DNA of 64,000 nt. Source: Anabaenopsis elenkinii CCIBt3563. Lineage in GTDB: Bacteria; Cyanobacteriota; Cyanobacteriia; Cyanobacteriales; Nostocaceae. The notes under the pieces are model-generated. The model was given only the letters and a program-made list of their open reading frames with translations, made no database searches and had not been told where the DNA came from. Where the stretch lies: positions 951,313-1,015,312 of the forward strand of contig NZ_CP063311.1 of NCBI RefSeq assembly GCF_015245355.1. Direction: 5' to 3'. The first letter of the stretch is position 1; each line of letters begins with the position of its first letter. A program made the translations under genes and the position numbers. Below are positions 1 to 9,072 of the stretch, piece after piece.

Positions 1-2
1 TT

Positions 3-284
3 TTTGGGCGTTTTTTCGCACTTTTGCGAATTTTTGCCGCACCATTGGCGGGTATAGCCGAAATGCCTTTCGGAAAATTCTTTTTGTATAACTTAGCAGG
101 AGCCACCGCCTGGGCTAGTGTCATGGTAACCTTGGCTTTCTTTGCAGGTAGAGTTGTCTCCCTAGAACAACTAGTTGCTTGGGTGAGTCAATTTGCGATC
201 GCAGCCTTATTAATCCTTGTTACCTTGATTGTCATACCCATCTGGATAGAATCCCGCCAGGTCAAAGGTGCGGCCGGTGAGTGA
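3..284 (+). CDS. DedA-family membrane protein, C-terminal part only
   Basis: The reading frame is open from the left edge of the window, so the gene starts outside it. The visible part contains the DedA (SNARE-associated, VTT) hallmark: a G-R-F-x5-R segment followed by an AAPLAGIAEMPFGKF stretch and an N-x-x-G-A-x-x-W motif. Two hydrophobic helices follow, then a short basic cytoplasmic tail ending at TGA. DedA proteins are inner-membrane proteins linked to lipid translocation and envelope homeostasis; the substrate of this one cannot be told. It converges on argG, with a terminator hairpin between the two. An internal TTG at 24 could be mistaken for a start, but the conserved residues upstream of it show that it is not. 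Confidence 0.8.
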   Translation, partial: FGRFFALLRIFAAPLAGIAEMPFGKFFLYNLAGATAWASVMVTLAFFAGRVVSLEQLVAWVSQFAIAALLILVTLIVIPIWIESRQVKGAAGE

Positions 285-290
285 GTAGGT

Positions 291-311
291 AAAAAGGGGA
301 CTACAGTCCCC
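291..311 (-). terminator. Rho-independent terminator of argG
   Basis: Read on the minus strand this is a 6-7 bp stem (GGGGACT / AGTCCCC) followed by TTTTT. It begins 8 bases past the argG stop codon. Confidence 0.7.
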
Positions 312-318
312 ATACTCC

Positions 319-1515
319 CTAAGATTGAGAAGCCCAAATGCGAGTGGGTAAGCCCCAAACGTAAATAAACCCTTCAGCTGCTTTGTGGTCGAACTGGTCT
401 TCAGAACCATAGGTCGCTAAATCTGGGCTATAGAGTGAATTGTCACTCCAACGCCCGACAATGGTGGCGCTACCTTTAAACAGTTTGACTCGCACAGTTC
501 CCATAACTCGTTCTTGTGTCTTGTGAATAAAAGCATCTAGTGCGCCTTTGAGGGGGCTGTACCACAGACCGTTATAAACAATTTGGGTGTAAGTCTCTTC
601 AATACCTCGCTTGTACTGGGTAACATCTGCTGTCAGAGTCAGACTTTCTAAATCCCGGTGTGCTTGGATCAACACTAGCATCGCCGGTGATTCGTAGATT
701 TCCCGGGACTTAATCCCCACTAAGCGGTTTTCAATCATATCTATCCGGCCAATACCGTGATTTCCTACTACCTGATTGAGTTGTTGAATTAACTCCACTG
801 GGTTTTTAGGTGTACCGTTGAGGCTGGTGGGAATACCCCTTGTAAAACCAATTTCAATATACTCCGGTTCGTTAGGCGTGTCAGCGATCGCCTTAGTCAT
901 TTCATAAATTTCAGCTGGTGGTTCCGCCGCTGGATCTTCAAGCACCCCAGCCTCAATACTACGACCAAGTAAATTTTTATCAATACTGTACGGAGAAGAC
1001 TTTTTCACCGGCGAAGGGATACCAAATTGCTCACCATAAGCAATAGTTTGCTCACGACTCATCCCCCATTCTCTAGCTGGTGCGAGGATCTTCAATTTCG
1101 GGTCAAGTGCAGCACAAGACACATCAAAGCGAACTTGATCATTACCCTTACCGGTGCAACCATGAGCAATAGCATCAGCACCATACTGATGAGCAGTTTC
1201 CACTAATATTTTGGCAATTAACGGACGAGCCAGAGCAGTCCCCAAAGGATAGCGATTTTCGTAGAGAGCGTTGGCTTGAATCGCTGCAAAAGCATAATCT
1301 TTAACAAAACTCTCCTTCACATCAGCCACTAAAGACTCACTAGCACCGGATTTGAGCGCTTTTTCTCGGATTGGCTCTAATTCATCTCCCTGACCTAAAT
1401 CTGCAGCGAGGGTAATCACCTCCTCCACACCCCACTCATTTTTCAGGTAGGGAATACAAACAGAGGTATCTACCCCCCCAGAATATGCCAAAATAACCTT
1501 TTTAGCGCGACCCAT
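319..1515 (-). CDS. argG: Argininosuccinate synthase
   Basis: ATP-dependent ligation of citrulline and aspartate to argininosuccinate, the penultimate step of arginine synthesis, in the cytoplasm. The 398 residues match the usual ArgG length. The N-type ATP pyrophosphatase loop AYSGGVDTS is at residues 10-18, and the conserved [13 protein letters not shown] segment lies near residue 120. The ATG is preceded by GGAG at 5 bases. The gene stands alone; the gene upstream ends 57 bases before it and a terminator follows. In diazotrophic cyanobacteria arginine also feeds cyanophycin, but nothing in the sequence shows special regulation. Confidence 0.97.
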   Translation of the reverse strand: MGRAKKVILAYSGGVDTSVCIPYLKNEWGVEEVITLAADLGQGDELEPIREKALKSGASESLVADVKESFVKDYAFAAIQANALYENRYPLGTALARPLIAKILVETAHQYGADAIAHGCTGKGNDQVRFDVSCAALDPKLKILAPAREWGMSREQTIAYGEQFGIPSPVKKSSPYSIDKNLLGRSIEAGVLEDPAAEPPAEIYEMTKAIADTPNEPEYIEIGFTRGIPTSLNGTPKNPVELIQQLNQVVGNHGIGRIDMIENRLVGIKSREIYESPAMLVLIQAHRDLESLTLTADVTQYKRGIEETYTQIVYNGLWYSPLKGALDAFIHKTQERVMGTVRVKLFKGSATIVGRWSDNSLYSPDLATYGSEDQFDHKAAEGFIYVWGLPTRIWASQS

Positions 1516-1572
1516 TGGTTTCTCCAGTTAGAAAAACAAAGAATGAGTCATCATTATAAGGTATGTAGCCTG

Positions 1573-3945
1573 TTAAAAATTACCTCTGAGAAACACAGTA
1601 AATACATTCTCGTTAATTTTCAATTCCTGACTATTCTGATCTGTGCCAAAGTCGTACTCATTATTACTCCAGGATAGGTTAAATGTGGGACTACTCTGAT
1701 TGTTACCCATTCTCCATCGAGCCGCAGCACCATAAACCGAACGAGCCACATTTTCATTTATAGGATTATAATAGGCGGAAAATGACAAATTGGGGCTAAA
1801 TTGAATACCTGCACTTGTCACCAGAGTATTTTTAATTGCATCCGGTAAAACATCCCCAAAATAGTTAGTTAAACCGAACCAAACATTACCTAAATTAGCC
1901 CTAGCTCTCACGTTAATGGAATTTACAAAGTCATTGGGTCGAGCTTCTCTGTCAAAAGCATAATTAACCCCCGTGGAGATGACTAAATTACTATTCCGAT
2001 TCCAGGGGATAACTTTATCAATACTACCTGTAACTTGACTATAATTATCAACATCTGGATTAACATAACCAATTATGGCTCCAGAAAAACGCCATCTGTC
2101 GGCAGTATTTTTCGTATAATCTAGACCGCTGTAAACTTGAATTTGTTCTGCGCCGATCACACCTGTATAATATCTCAAAACATCCTGAGTACCTGTAATA
2201 TTACCTGTAAAACTCAAATGTGGTGCATATATTGTTTCTTGTTTATATTTGCTAGATGTGACATTATTCGCCTCTTGATTAAAAACAGTCACATAAACTT
2301 GAGCATAAAAATTTGGTACGTTTATGGGGGAAAAATTTTGATTATTAATATTAGCTCTAAAATCTATATTAGACTCAGATCCCCCTTCTGAACCCCGAGA
2401 GGATAATATTTTCAGGTTACCAACATCTTCAAACCGAGTACTAACACGAGAACTACGTTGGATAGTGGGTGACGCACCTACCCAAATACCATTAAAACTA
2501 GCAGCAGGTACTTGTGATAAACTTGTCAATCCTGGGGGAATACTCTCGGCTCTAGCAATACCCCCATGATAAGCAGTTAAACTATTAGCAGGAATTCTCA
2601 CGTTATTAGCAGCTAAAAACAAATTTCTGTTAACAGTTCTCCTTCCAGAAGGTTTGTGATGATTATCCCCAGGTGAAGCTAAATTGTTTTTCCCACTTGA
2701 GTTAAATCTGGTTTCTGAACTAGCTAGGTTGGGTACAATATCAGGTAACACAGTATATCCCAATTGCAAAGCTGTATTCAAGAAAGTATTGTCATCATTT
2801 AAAATGAAGCTAAAGCCTCTGACAGTCCTACCCATGACAGCTTCCCTGTCATTGACTTTGACAATCTGCCTGACTCTAGAATAACTGGCAACTGGAGCAT
2901 TTTCAACTTCTTCTTTTCTGATGATTGATATTTGGTCACCATTGCTATTACCAACGAATGCACCGGTGTTTGGTATTAACAAATCGATACCAATTTGTTG
3001 ACCATTCTCTACACCTGATTGAAATTGCGGTTTTCTGATTTCTTCTGCTGTTGTTGTGGCTACTATATCCCCCAGTGTTGCAGTTTGGGAAATTCTAAAT
3101 GGTAGTAGAGTATCAGAGTTAATATTCCCAGATTGTAAAGCCGGAATATATGTACATATTTGCTCCGGGTTAGTCCCAGGAAAGATACATGAACCTGTCA
3201 TACTTAATTGCAGGTTTGTACCCAACACAGTTTGTGGTTGTTTAAAGCTAACAGTAACTTCTCTAGTTTGTCTGGTGGTTTGCAGTTGTAAATATTCTCC
3301 TATTTGGTCTACAGTCAAGATATTATTTGTTGTTAAGTTTTCCTTGACTGTTCCGTTGAGCTTGACAATTCCATTTATATTAAAAATATTATTGGGGGTA
3401 TTATTAAAGTTGTAACCTAAATTTAATTGTCTCTCAGTTAAGTGATCAATAAATAGACCATTGATCTGCATCGTGGTTGTGCGGGGGTGGATTTTTCCCT
3501 GATCAGCAATCCTCGGAGGAATGATATATTCTTGATTATCCCCTGGGGGTAGTTTTTCTGTTCCTGATTTTCCCTTACTTTCTAATTCATCAACTCTTGT
3601 ATTCCTCATAGGTGTACAAGAAAGAATTATAGAATTACTTGTGGCTAATTCCCTGACTGCTGTAAATTCTCCTTGTTCACCATGACTCGAAGGACAAAGG
3701 GGAAACTCAGAATTAGTTTTTACTAAATCGGTTACCTTTAGCTGGTTGATAACACCAGAGTCCGATATTGATTCCCCATGATTGAATATTGTCCTTTGTA
3801 ACTCAAAACTTGGAAAAAGTTCTAATTGGTTTCTGCTTGTTTTTGTAGGTGTCTCAGCAACTGCTACTTCAGCTGAGAATATCATTGCTGAACTCAAAAA
3901 AAAACTAATTGTCAACTTTAAGTTTTTGTAGTGCGGAATCGGCAT
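1573..3945 (-). CDS. Large secreted protein, probably with an outer-membrane beta-barrel C-terminus
   Basis: I do not recognise a named family. The 790-residue product has a signal peptide (basic start KNLK, hydrophobic core, cleavage near VAVAE at about residue 30). A long low-complexity region follows, rich in Asn, Thr and Ser. The last 200 or so residues alternate polar and hydrophobic residues like beta-barrel strands, and the chain ends in Phe, the typical terminal residue of outer-membrane proteins handled by Omp85/BamA. Location in the outer membrane is therefore inferred. It lies between argG and a small secreted protein on the same strand, with a long hairpin upstream, so it probably has its own promoter. 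A porin or surface adhesin are both possible. Confidence 0.75.
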   Translation of the reverse strand: MPIPHYKNLKLTISFFLSSAMIFSAEVAVAETPTKTSRNQLELFPSFELQRTIFNHGESISDSGVINQLKVTDLVKTNSEFPLCPSSHGEQGEFTAVRELATSNSIILSCTPMRNTRVDELESKGKSGTEKLPPGDNQEYIIPPRIADQGKIHPRTTTMQINGLFIDHLTERQLNLGYNFNNTPNNIFNINGIVKLNGTVKENLTTNNILTVDQIGEYLQLQTTRQTREVTVSFKQPQTVLGTNLQLSMTGSCIFPGTNPEQICTYIPALQSGNINSDTLLPFRISQTATLGDIVATTTAEEIRKPQFQSGVENGQQIGIDLLIPNTGAFVGNSNGDQISIIRKEEVENAPVASYSRVRQIVKVNDREAVMGRTVRGFSFILNDDNTFLNTALQLGYTVLPDIVPNLASSETRFNSSGKNNLASPGDNHHKPSGRRTVNRNLFLAANNVRIPANSLTAYHGGIARAESIPPGLTSLSQVPAASFNGIWVGASPTIQRSSRVSTRFEDVGNLKILSSRGSEGGSESNIDFRANINNQNFSPINVPNFYAQVYVTVFNQEANNVTSSKYKQETIYAPHLSFTGNITGTQDVLRYYTGVIGAEQIQVYSGLDYTKNTADRWRFSGAIIGYVNPDVDNYSQVTGSIDKVIPWNRNSNLVISTGVNYAFDREARPNDFVNSINVRARANLGNVWFGLTNYFGDVLPDAIKNTLVTSAGIQFSPNLSFSAYYNPINENVARSVYGAAARWRMGNNQSSPTFNLSWSNNEYDFGTDQNSQELKINENVFTVFLRGNF

Positions 3946-4033
3946 AAATATTTTTTCCCAGTCCTGAAATAATCCTCAAGTCTGGTTTAAAGATTTTCAT
4001 AGGGATTTATGGTTTGCATTTTTCTTCTCACAT

Positions 4034-4127
4034 AAAAAAAGTTAGGGCTGAAAGAATTGGATGACGGTATCAATTTAACTGCCCCTATTGATAATCTTAA
4101 ATTCTTGACACCCTAACCATTTTTTTT
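4034..4127. terminator. Long cruciform with A and T runs at its ends (bidirectional terminator-like)
   Basis: Nested inverted repeats: A7 with T8, GTTAGGG with CCCTAAC (4041-4047 / 4111-4117), AAGAATT with AATTCTT (4052-4058 / 4100-4106), TATCAAT with ATTGATA (4068-4074 / 4087-4093). On the minus strand the stem ends in a T run, so it would end transcription of the small secreted-protein gene at 4156-4581. Its size also fits a tiny palindromic element. Confidence 0.55.
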
Positions 4128-4155
4128 CAATAAAAGCGCCACCATCCCAGATTAC

Positions 4156-4581
4156 TTAAAATCCAGTTTCTATGGTTCCAATGGGGAGTTCTGTAAAGGT
4201 AGCAATGCTGTTAGATTGGGCGGTTCCTAAAGCAGAATCAACACCACCTGTCATAGTAACATTGTTGTAAAATTCGCTTTCAGACTGACCACCTTCACTG
4301 AAGGAATAATTACCGGTATCGCTGATGATTGTAATTACACCAGCGCTTCCTAAAGCAGTTGCGGAAATGACACCAAAGTTAGAGGTGGCTAAAGCAGCAG
4401 CATCATTTTTACCAATCGCTCCAGCAGCAGTCATTTCAACTACTAAACCATTTTCATCAAGTGTAGCTGCTACAGCTCCAGCAGCAGCGCCTTCTCCAGC
4501 AGAGGCGATAGAACCAAAGCCAAATACACTAGCGGAAACTGCAACTAAGGCGATCGCTACTTGTTTGTGGAATTTCATCAA
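4156..4581 (-). CDS. Small secreted Ala/Gly-rich protein, unknown function
   Basis: 141 residues with a clear Sec signal peptide (MMKFHKQ, a hydrophobic VAIALVAVSASVFGFGS core, cleavage after SIASA). The mature part is acidic, rich in Ala, Gly, Thr and Ser, and has no cysteine or catalytic signature. No family is recognised. The start is supported by a good ribosome-binding site (AGAGGAG about 8 bases upstream). About 170-210 bases upstream lie three 8-bp direct repeats at an 11-bp spacing that resemble a Pho box. Together with PhoA and PhoX nearby, this suggests phosphate-starvation expression of an exported protein. That is inference; export itself is well supported. Confidence 0.8.
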   Translation of the reverse strand: MMKFHKQVAIALVAVSASVFGFGSIASAGEGAAAGAVAATLDENGLVVEMTAAGAIGKNDAAALATSNFGVISATALGSAGVITIISDTGNYSFSEGGQSESEFYNNVTMTGGVDSALGTAQSNSIATFTELPIGTIETGF

Positions 4582-4753
4582 CTTGCACTCCTCTTATTTC
4601 AACTTTGATCCACTTGTGATGTATGCACATTAACGTCTGTAGTTTGCTAATTTTCACTATTAGTTACTTTTAGTACCACAGGGTTAGCTCACAAAATTTG
4701 TTCAATTTTGTGTACGACTACCATCATTACTATTTAGTATCTAAATAAAAAAA

Positions 4754-4794
4754 AGGTTATAATTTAGCGTAATTAAGGTTAAATATAAGTTAAA
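4754..4794 (-). promoter_or_regulatory. Candidate Pho box (PhoB/SphR-type direct repeats)
   Basis: On the minus strand the octamers TTTAACTT, TTTAACCT, TTACGCTA and TATAACCT follow each other at exactly 11-bp steps; three of the four fit the cyanobacterial Pho-box theme (CTTAACCT-like octamers with 3-bp spacers). It lies 173-213 bases upstream of the secreted-protein start at 4581. No protein-binding evidence. Confidence 0.4.
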
Positions 4795-5040
4795 TTCTAC
4801 GATGAGTTACGTAAAAAAATCCTGACTAAAGTAAGTAATACTTAATGATAATTCATGCTGATTTATGCAATTAATAATCTTTAATTAATCATTTATTAAA
4901 CTTTATTTATCCAATACAGCAGATTTGAGATGATTTAGAAAAGGGGACAGGATAAGACCCCACAAGAGTCTTACCATTGATATTTGTATCTTGTGTGTTA
5001 GTCCAGTCGCTGATAACCATAGGGTGGCAGTTAGTTAACC

Positions 5041-5077
5041 AAATAAAATAGGGGTGTATTATGACTAATACACCCTA
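5041..5077 (-). terminator. Terminator of the phoA operon
   Basis: On the minus strand a 12-bp stem (TAGGGTGTATTA / TAATACACCCCTA with one bulged base, 4-nt loop) is followed by TTTTATTT. It starts 31 bases past the stop of the 148-residue gene. Confidence 0.65.
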
Positions 5078-5108
5078 ATATGTCAACTTATAAATTAGCG
5101 ATCAGGAG

Positions 5109-5555
5109 TTAGTAATCAATTTCCTTGAGGTTATGGGCCTCATCCATAGCTACATCTAGGAAAGTACCAGTATTACCATGTACCTCAGTTCTAAAAATGT
5201 AGTCCTTCTTAGACTCATAAGGTAACTGTACCTTGAGAATATATTCAGCATCTGGTAAATTCTTAAACCAGAAATTACCTTGTTCATCAGTGCGAGTAGT
5301 TTGGGGAGGTAGGGTATTGATGGTAACTTTAGCGTTGTGTACCAAGTCTTTACCTGGTATACCATTCCACAGATGTGTATCCGCGAGTTTACCGTAAATG
5401 ACGCTATCCCCTTGGGGTGCGTTCCACAAACCCATAGCAGGTGGCTGAATAGCGATCGCCGCCATTGCAGTTACCATCACCAACAAACCACCCAGAAATC
5501 GTCGCACTTGCTTGGCTCGCAATTTCCCAACTTGATTCCGCAAGAGTTTCAACAT
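5109..5555 (-). CDS. Exported protein with Cna-B/carboxypeptidase-regulatory-like beta domain
   Basis: 148 residues. The basic N-terminus (residues 1-20) is followed by a hydrophobic segment (GLLVMVTAMAAIAIQ) that acts as a signal peptide or anchor. The mature part has the pattern of a transthyretin-like or Cna-B beta-sandwich: a short strand with VIYGKLAD, then HNAKVTINTLPPQTTRTDEQ, then GNFWFKNLPDAEYILKVQLP. Such domains are non-catalytic and often bind or stabilise surface partners. The gene starts 26 bases after phoA on the same strand and shares its terminator, so it is probably co-expressed with the phosphatase and may work beside it in the periplasm or at the cell surface. A catalytic role is unlikely. 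Confidence 0.75.
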   Translation of the reverse strand: MLKLLRNQVGKLRAKQVRRFLGGLLVMVTAMAAIAIQPPAMGLWNAPQGDSVIYGKLADTHLWNGIPGKDLVHNAKVTINTLPPQTTRTDEQGNFWFKNLPDAEYILKVQLPYESKKDYIFRTEVHGNTGTFLDVAMDEAHNLKEIDY

Positions 5556-5581
5556 ATTTGATACCTGACAATTTAGTGAAA

Positions 5582-7696
5582 TTAACGAAGTGGACGCACA
5601 GGGCGCACAGGACGCACAGGACGCACAGGACGAATTGAGCGAATGGGGGGAGTGGGTCTCACATCGCTTAACAACTGAGCTAAGTCATTGCGATCGCGAA
5701 CACCAGAAATAGCCGCCCCCATGCGCTGGAAGACCTCGATATTATCGATCACACCGTTAAATAATCTACTACCAGGTCCTTCTGAGGCGATCGCCACATC
5801 ATCAGCAGTGTGGTTAGCAACCGTAGTTATGCGTTGCAAGTCAGCAGTAAGCAGTAATCCATCGGGGTCACGCAGAGGATTGACTTGAGTACCATCTCCC
5901 CCGGTAGCTGGATTGCGGTTGAGGTCATCGGTCAAAAAGTCAGTGCGGAACACCGGACGAGCAGAAACACCAATAGCTAACTTGCTGCTGGGAGTCGCAT
6001 CATCAGGGAAACCGTTGCGATCAGCATCCACATAGTTAGTAAAACCAGCATTACCAAAGGAACGCATAGCATCTCTGAGGTCTACTCTACCTTCGCGGAT
6101 AGCAACGCTATCCACAGTACCAGCAACGGTTTGACCTTGGGCGTGGTCAGAAGTTACCACTAACAGAGTATTACCTGAGCGTCTAGCATATTCCCTACCG
6201 CGACCTACAGCTTCATCCAGGGCCAAAACTTCGTATAATGTGCGGTCAGTATCCAGAGGATGGGCTAATTTGTCAACTTGAGAAGATTCTACAAGCAAAA
6301 TCCAGCCTTCGGGATGCAGTTGATCCAAAACGGCAATCGCCTTTTGGTGCATTTGTGCCAGAGTAGGTATACTAGCAAATTCTGGGGGGATAGGGGGATC
6401 AAGTTGACTAGCACCCCGTCCTTCAATTGTCGCCCGACCTCTAGCAATTAACAGGTCTAGTTCCGAAGGAATATTAGAAGCTCCCAAAGCCGAACCCTGA
6501 CGGAAATCTCCCAAAAATAGGCCTAAAATAGGTCGATTGTTGGGGGCGCTATTTAACTGGTTAACATCTTTGACAATGCTGTAACCTAAATTTGTAGCCA
6601 CTTCCGTTAGGTCTTTGCCATCCTGGCGGAATGCAGTATCTTTAAATTCAGCAATCCGTGATTGGGGTACATAGTTCCGTGCGCCTGGTCCTAAAATCAC
6701 ATCCACAGGTTGGGCTAGTTCCTTCCAACCCTGGTAGCCAGTCGCAGGTAGTGAGTATCCCTCGTCACTAAAGAAGTCTAAATAAGTCTGAGCGATCGCC
6801 GGGTTTTGAGCGCGAGCGATAATATTAGTACCAAATGCTCCCGGTGTAGCGTCGGTGGTGAACGCAGTGGTAACTAACCCAATTCCCCAGTTGTATTTCC
6901 GCTTCATGTACTGAGGTAGAGTTTCCGCACGGGGATTGTCAAAGGGATTCCCGGGGGTATTATCCGGGAAAGCGTTCATCGCATTATTGACGGTTTTAGT
7001 CCCAGAAGCCCAAGCTGCCGCAGTATTGGCAGAGTCAGGGATAATACTATTTAAAGAATGGGTAGATACTAAACCTAATTCTGGCATCTGCTCAATTTGC
7101 AAATAACCACCAGGTTGACCATCCTTAACTCCATATTCCATGATCCGGGCTGCAGTGCGCAGAGGAACCCCCATACCATCACCGACGTAGAAGATAATTC
7201 GGTTGAGGTTTCCGCTGGTTTGGAAGCGCTGCACCTTGTAGGTGTTACGGGCGAAAACATCTCTACCATCAATATTGACCGTAGCCTCTACCTCGTAAAC
7301 GCCGGGGGTATCAAAGGAGTAGTTCCGCAGTGTTTGACCAAACAGTTTAGAGTCTGATGGCTTACCGATTTCCAGTTCGCCCCCTGGTAATTGTAGCTGT
7401 TGGTTAATACCTTCTCTAAAGGAATTGGTAAAGTCTACCCCATTGATTCTAATAGAGGTTAAAGTCGGTTCCTGCTGAGTTTCCGCTGGGAAGATACTTT
7501 CTACCCGCAAATCAAAACGCTGGTCTACTAACATAGTGGAGTTGTTAGTAGGCCAAATCCTCACCTGTTCAGCCCCTAGGGATTGGGAATGAGCCGGTAC
7601 TATGGTAAATGACCAGTAGAATATCATTAATAGCATTGCTACCAATGCTGTTTGCCATCGAGTCCAAACAGACCCGAATCCTGAGACATCTTTCAT
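5582..7696 (-). CDS. phoA: Alkaline phosphatase, PhoA-type
   Basis: Secreted metal-dependent phosphomonoesterase releasing phosphate from organic esters. The 704 residues start with a signal peptide (hydrophobic core about residues 17-35, AHS cleavage region), then an extra beta-rich N-terminal domain of about 140 residues before the catalytic domain. The metal motif GDGMG is at 172-176 and the nucleophile motif PDSANTAAAW at 220-229, with Ser222 as nucleophile. VESSQVDKLAH and VTSDHAQG supply further metal ligands. Longer than the E. coli enzyme, but of a type seen in cyanobacteria. The C-terminus is a run of Arg-Pro-Val triplets from a 9-bp DNA repeat, an unusual basic tail. Its own upstream region is only 90 bases and shows no clear Pho box. 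Confidence 0.95.
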   Translation of the reverse strand: MKDVSGFGSVWTRWQTALVAMLLMIFYWSFTIVPAHSQSLGAEQVRIWPTNNSTMLVDQRFDLRVESIFPAETQQEPTLTSIRINGVDFTNSFREGINQQLQLPGGELEIGKPSDSKLFGQTLRNYSFDTPGVYEVEATVNIDGRDVFARNTYKVQRFQTSGNLNRIIFYVGDGMGVPLRTAARIMEYGVKDGQPGGYLQIEQMPELGLVSTHSLNSIIPDSANTAAAWASGTKTVNNAMNAFPDNTPGNPFDNPRAETLPQYMKRKYNWGIGLVTTAFTTDATPGAFGTNIIARAQNPAIAQTYLDFFSDEGYSLPATGYQGWKELAQPVDVILGPGARNYVPQSRIAEFKDTAFRQDGKDLTEVATNLGYSIVKDVNQLNSAPNNRPILGLFLGDFRQGSALGASNIPSELDLLIARGRATIEGRGASQLDPPIPPEFASIPTLAQMHQKAIAVLDQLHPEGWILLVESSQVDKLAHPLDTDRTLYEVLALDEAVGRGREYARRSGNTLLVVTSDHAQGQTVAGTVDSVAIREGRVDLRDAMRSFGNAGFTNYVDADRNGFPDDATPSSKLAIGVSARPVFRTDFLTDDLNRNPATGGDGTQVNPLRDPDGLLLTADLQRITTVANHTADDVAIASEGPGSRLFNGVIDNIEVFQRMGAAISGVRDRNDLAQLLSDVRPTPPIRSIRPVRPVRPVRPVRPLR
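5592..5627 (-). repeat. 9-bp tandem repeat encoding the Arg-Pro-Val tail of PhoA
   Basis: Four nearly perfect copies of GGACGCACA on the plus strand, with degenerate copies continuing to about 5645. In the phoA frame it encodes Pro-Val-Arg repeats at the extreme C-terminus. Confidence 0.85.
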
Positions 7697-7786
7697 TTTA
7701 GTTCCTATTGTGGACGAATAAATTGGTGATGGTTATGCTGAGAATCCTGGCTATAAGCATCATCTGTAAAGGTAAATTTAATGGGG

Positions 7787-8767
7787 TTAACCAGATTTTT
7801 TGGCGGCTAACATTAAAGATAAGTCTTGATTAAATAAGGGATGTAAACGGACTTTACCTGGTTTTTGGGGACTAGCTAACTGCAAGGTTATATCTGTAAT
7901 TTGAAAATTGTCCTGGAGGTGAGTATGTAATTTCTCAAGTAGGCGATCGCGTTCTATATGGGTCGCACATTCCACCGTCAAATTGGCACAAAGCATGACT
8001 TTTCTGCTGCTAATTGTCCAAATATGTAGCCTCTCTATTTCCACAATTCCTGGGAAACATTCAATGAACTTTTTCACCTCCACCGGGTCAATAGATTTAG
8101 GTGCATATTCCAGAAAAATCTTTAAACTTTCTTGGATTAAAGGCAATGCACTCACACCGGTAAAAGTTGCCACCACTAAACTAATAGCCACATCAGCCCA
8201 CCACCAATCCCACAGATGGATAACCACAGCCGCAGCAATCACACCCACAGAACTAGCAGTATCAGCCATGATATGTAGTAAAGCCCCTTTCAGGTTTAAG
8301 TCATTGTGAGTATGGGGATGTAAAAAGCTAATATTAATTAGATTGACAATTAAACCGACAATGGCAATTGCCAACATCGGTAAACCTAAAATATTCCCTG
8401 GATTTTGCCATCTTTGAACAGCTTCCCAAGTAATAAAGGAGGCAATAGCCAACAAACTCAAACCATTTAACAACGCCGCTAAAACTTCAATACGTTGATA
8501 TCCAAAAGTTGCTTTCCCCCTGGCTGGTTGCTGGGCTAGGTAACTAGCAAATAGTGATATTCCCAGGGCGGTGACATCAGAAAACATATGTCCAGCATCT
8601 GCCTGTAAAGATAAACTTTGACTCCACAGCCCCACAGTCCACTCAGCCACAAAGAAGAAACCCAGCAAGGCTGCTGTTACCAGGAGAACTTTAGTTTTTT
8701 GCTCACCTATTGGCACTGTTTGAGAATTATCATTACAGCCACATCTACACCATTCAAGTGAAAGCAT
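7787..8767 (-). CDS. Cation diffusion facilitator, Zn/Co-type efflux transporter
   Basis: Inner-membrane proton-coupled exporter of divalent cations. Six hydrophobic helices are visible. Helix 2 carries HMFSD in an ADAGHMFSDV context and helix 5 carries HIMAD, the His-x3-Asp metal sites of the Zn/Co subgroup. A cytoplasmic C-terminal domain with LHIWTISS follows. The ATG at 8767 is preferred over a TTG at 8821, because the 18 extra residues are unlike the family and the ATG-initiated protein begins with a Cys-rich MLSLEWCRCGCND tail. The gene lies between phoA (zinc enzyme) and phoX on the same strand; a role in metal supply or detoxification beside the phosphatases is possible but not shown. 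Confidence 0.88.
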   Translation of the reverse strand: MLSLEWCRCGCNDNSQTVPIGEQKTKVLLVTAALLGFFFVAEWTVGLWSQSLSLQADAGHMFSDVTALGISLFASYLAQQPARGKATFGYQRIEVLAALLNGLSLLAIASFITWEAVQRWQNPGNILGLPMLAIAIVGLIVNLINISFLHPHTHNDLNLKGALLHIMADTASSVGVIAAAVVIHLWDWWWADVAISLVVATFTGVSALPLIQESLKIFLEYAPKSIDPVEVKKFIECFPGIVEIERLHIWTISSRKVMLCANLTVECATHIERDRLLEKLHTHLQDNFQITDITLQLASPQKPGKVRLHPLFNQDLSLMLAAKKSG

Positions 8768-9001
8768 TATCCCAACCCAACTAATAGCGCAACGCCATAT
8801 GTTCACCCAATCAGAACTCAACTAAAAATCAGTTTGAATAATTCAAACTCTTGAACATAAGAACATATATAGTTTATGTTGAAAATTTTCTGCTTAATTT
8901 AAGAATAGGTAAAGTCCAGAATAAAATTCAGGAAATAAACAATTAATAAATAATTAAATATCTCTTTTACTCAGGGTCAGATATCCAACCTGTAACCCAG
9001 T

Positions 9002-9036
9002 AAAAAATATCCCCGACTATTATTAAGTCGAGGATA
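9002..9036 (-). terminator. Terminator of phoX
   Basis: On the minus strand an 11-position stem (TATCC-x-CGACT / AGTCG-x-GGATA, one mismatch, 7-nt loop) is followed by TTTTTT. It begins 37 bases past the phoX stop. Confidence 0.7.
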
Positions 9037-9072
9037 GGAAAATAATCTTGATGCTTGTCACCTGTCTAGGAT

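Larger units (their letters stand above)
4582..5108. other. AT-rich intergenic region upstream of the small secreted gene
   Basis: No convincing gene on either strand. It holds the promoter side of the gene at 4156-4581 with the candidate Pho box at 4754-4794, and at its right end the terminator of the phoA operon. The rest is plain AT-rich sequence with stop codons in all frames. Confidence 0.6.

Noticed and set aside
2137-3415. Several plus-strand open frames inside the 790-residue gene
   Set aside because: They are opposite-strand shadows with no motifs or ribosome-binding sites.
7770-7791. GGTAAATTTAATGGGGTTAA upstream of phoA looked like a Pho box
   Set aside because: The two half-matches are 14 bp apart rather than 11, with no third repeat, and they overlap the end of the neighbouring gene.
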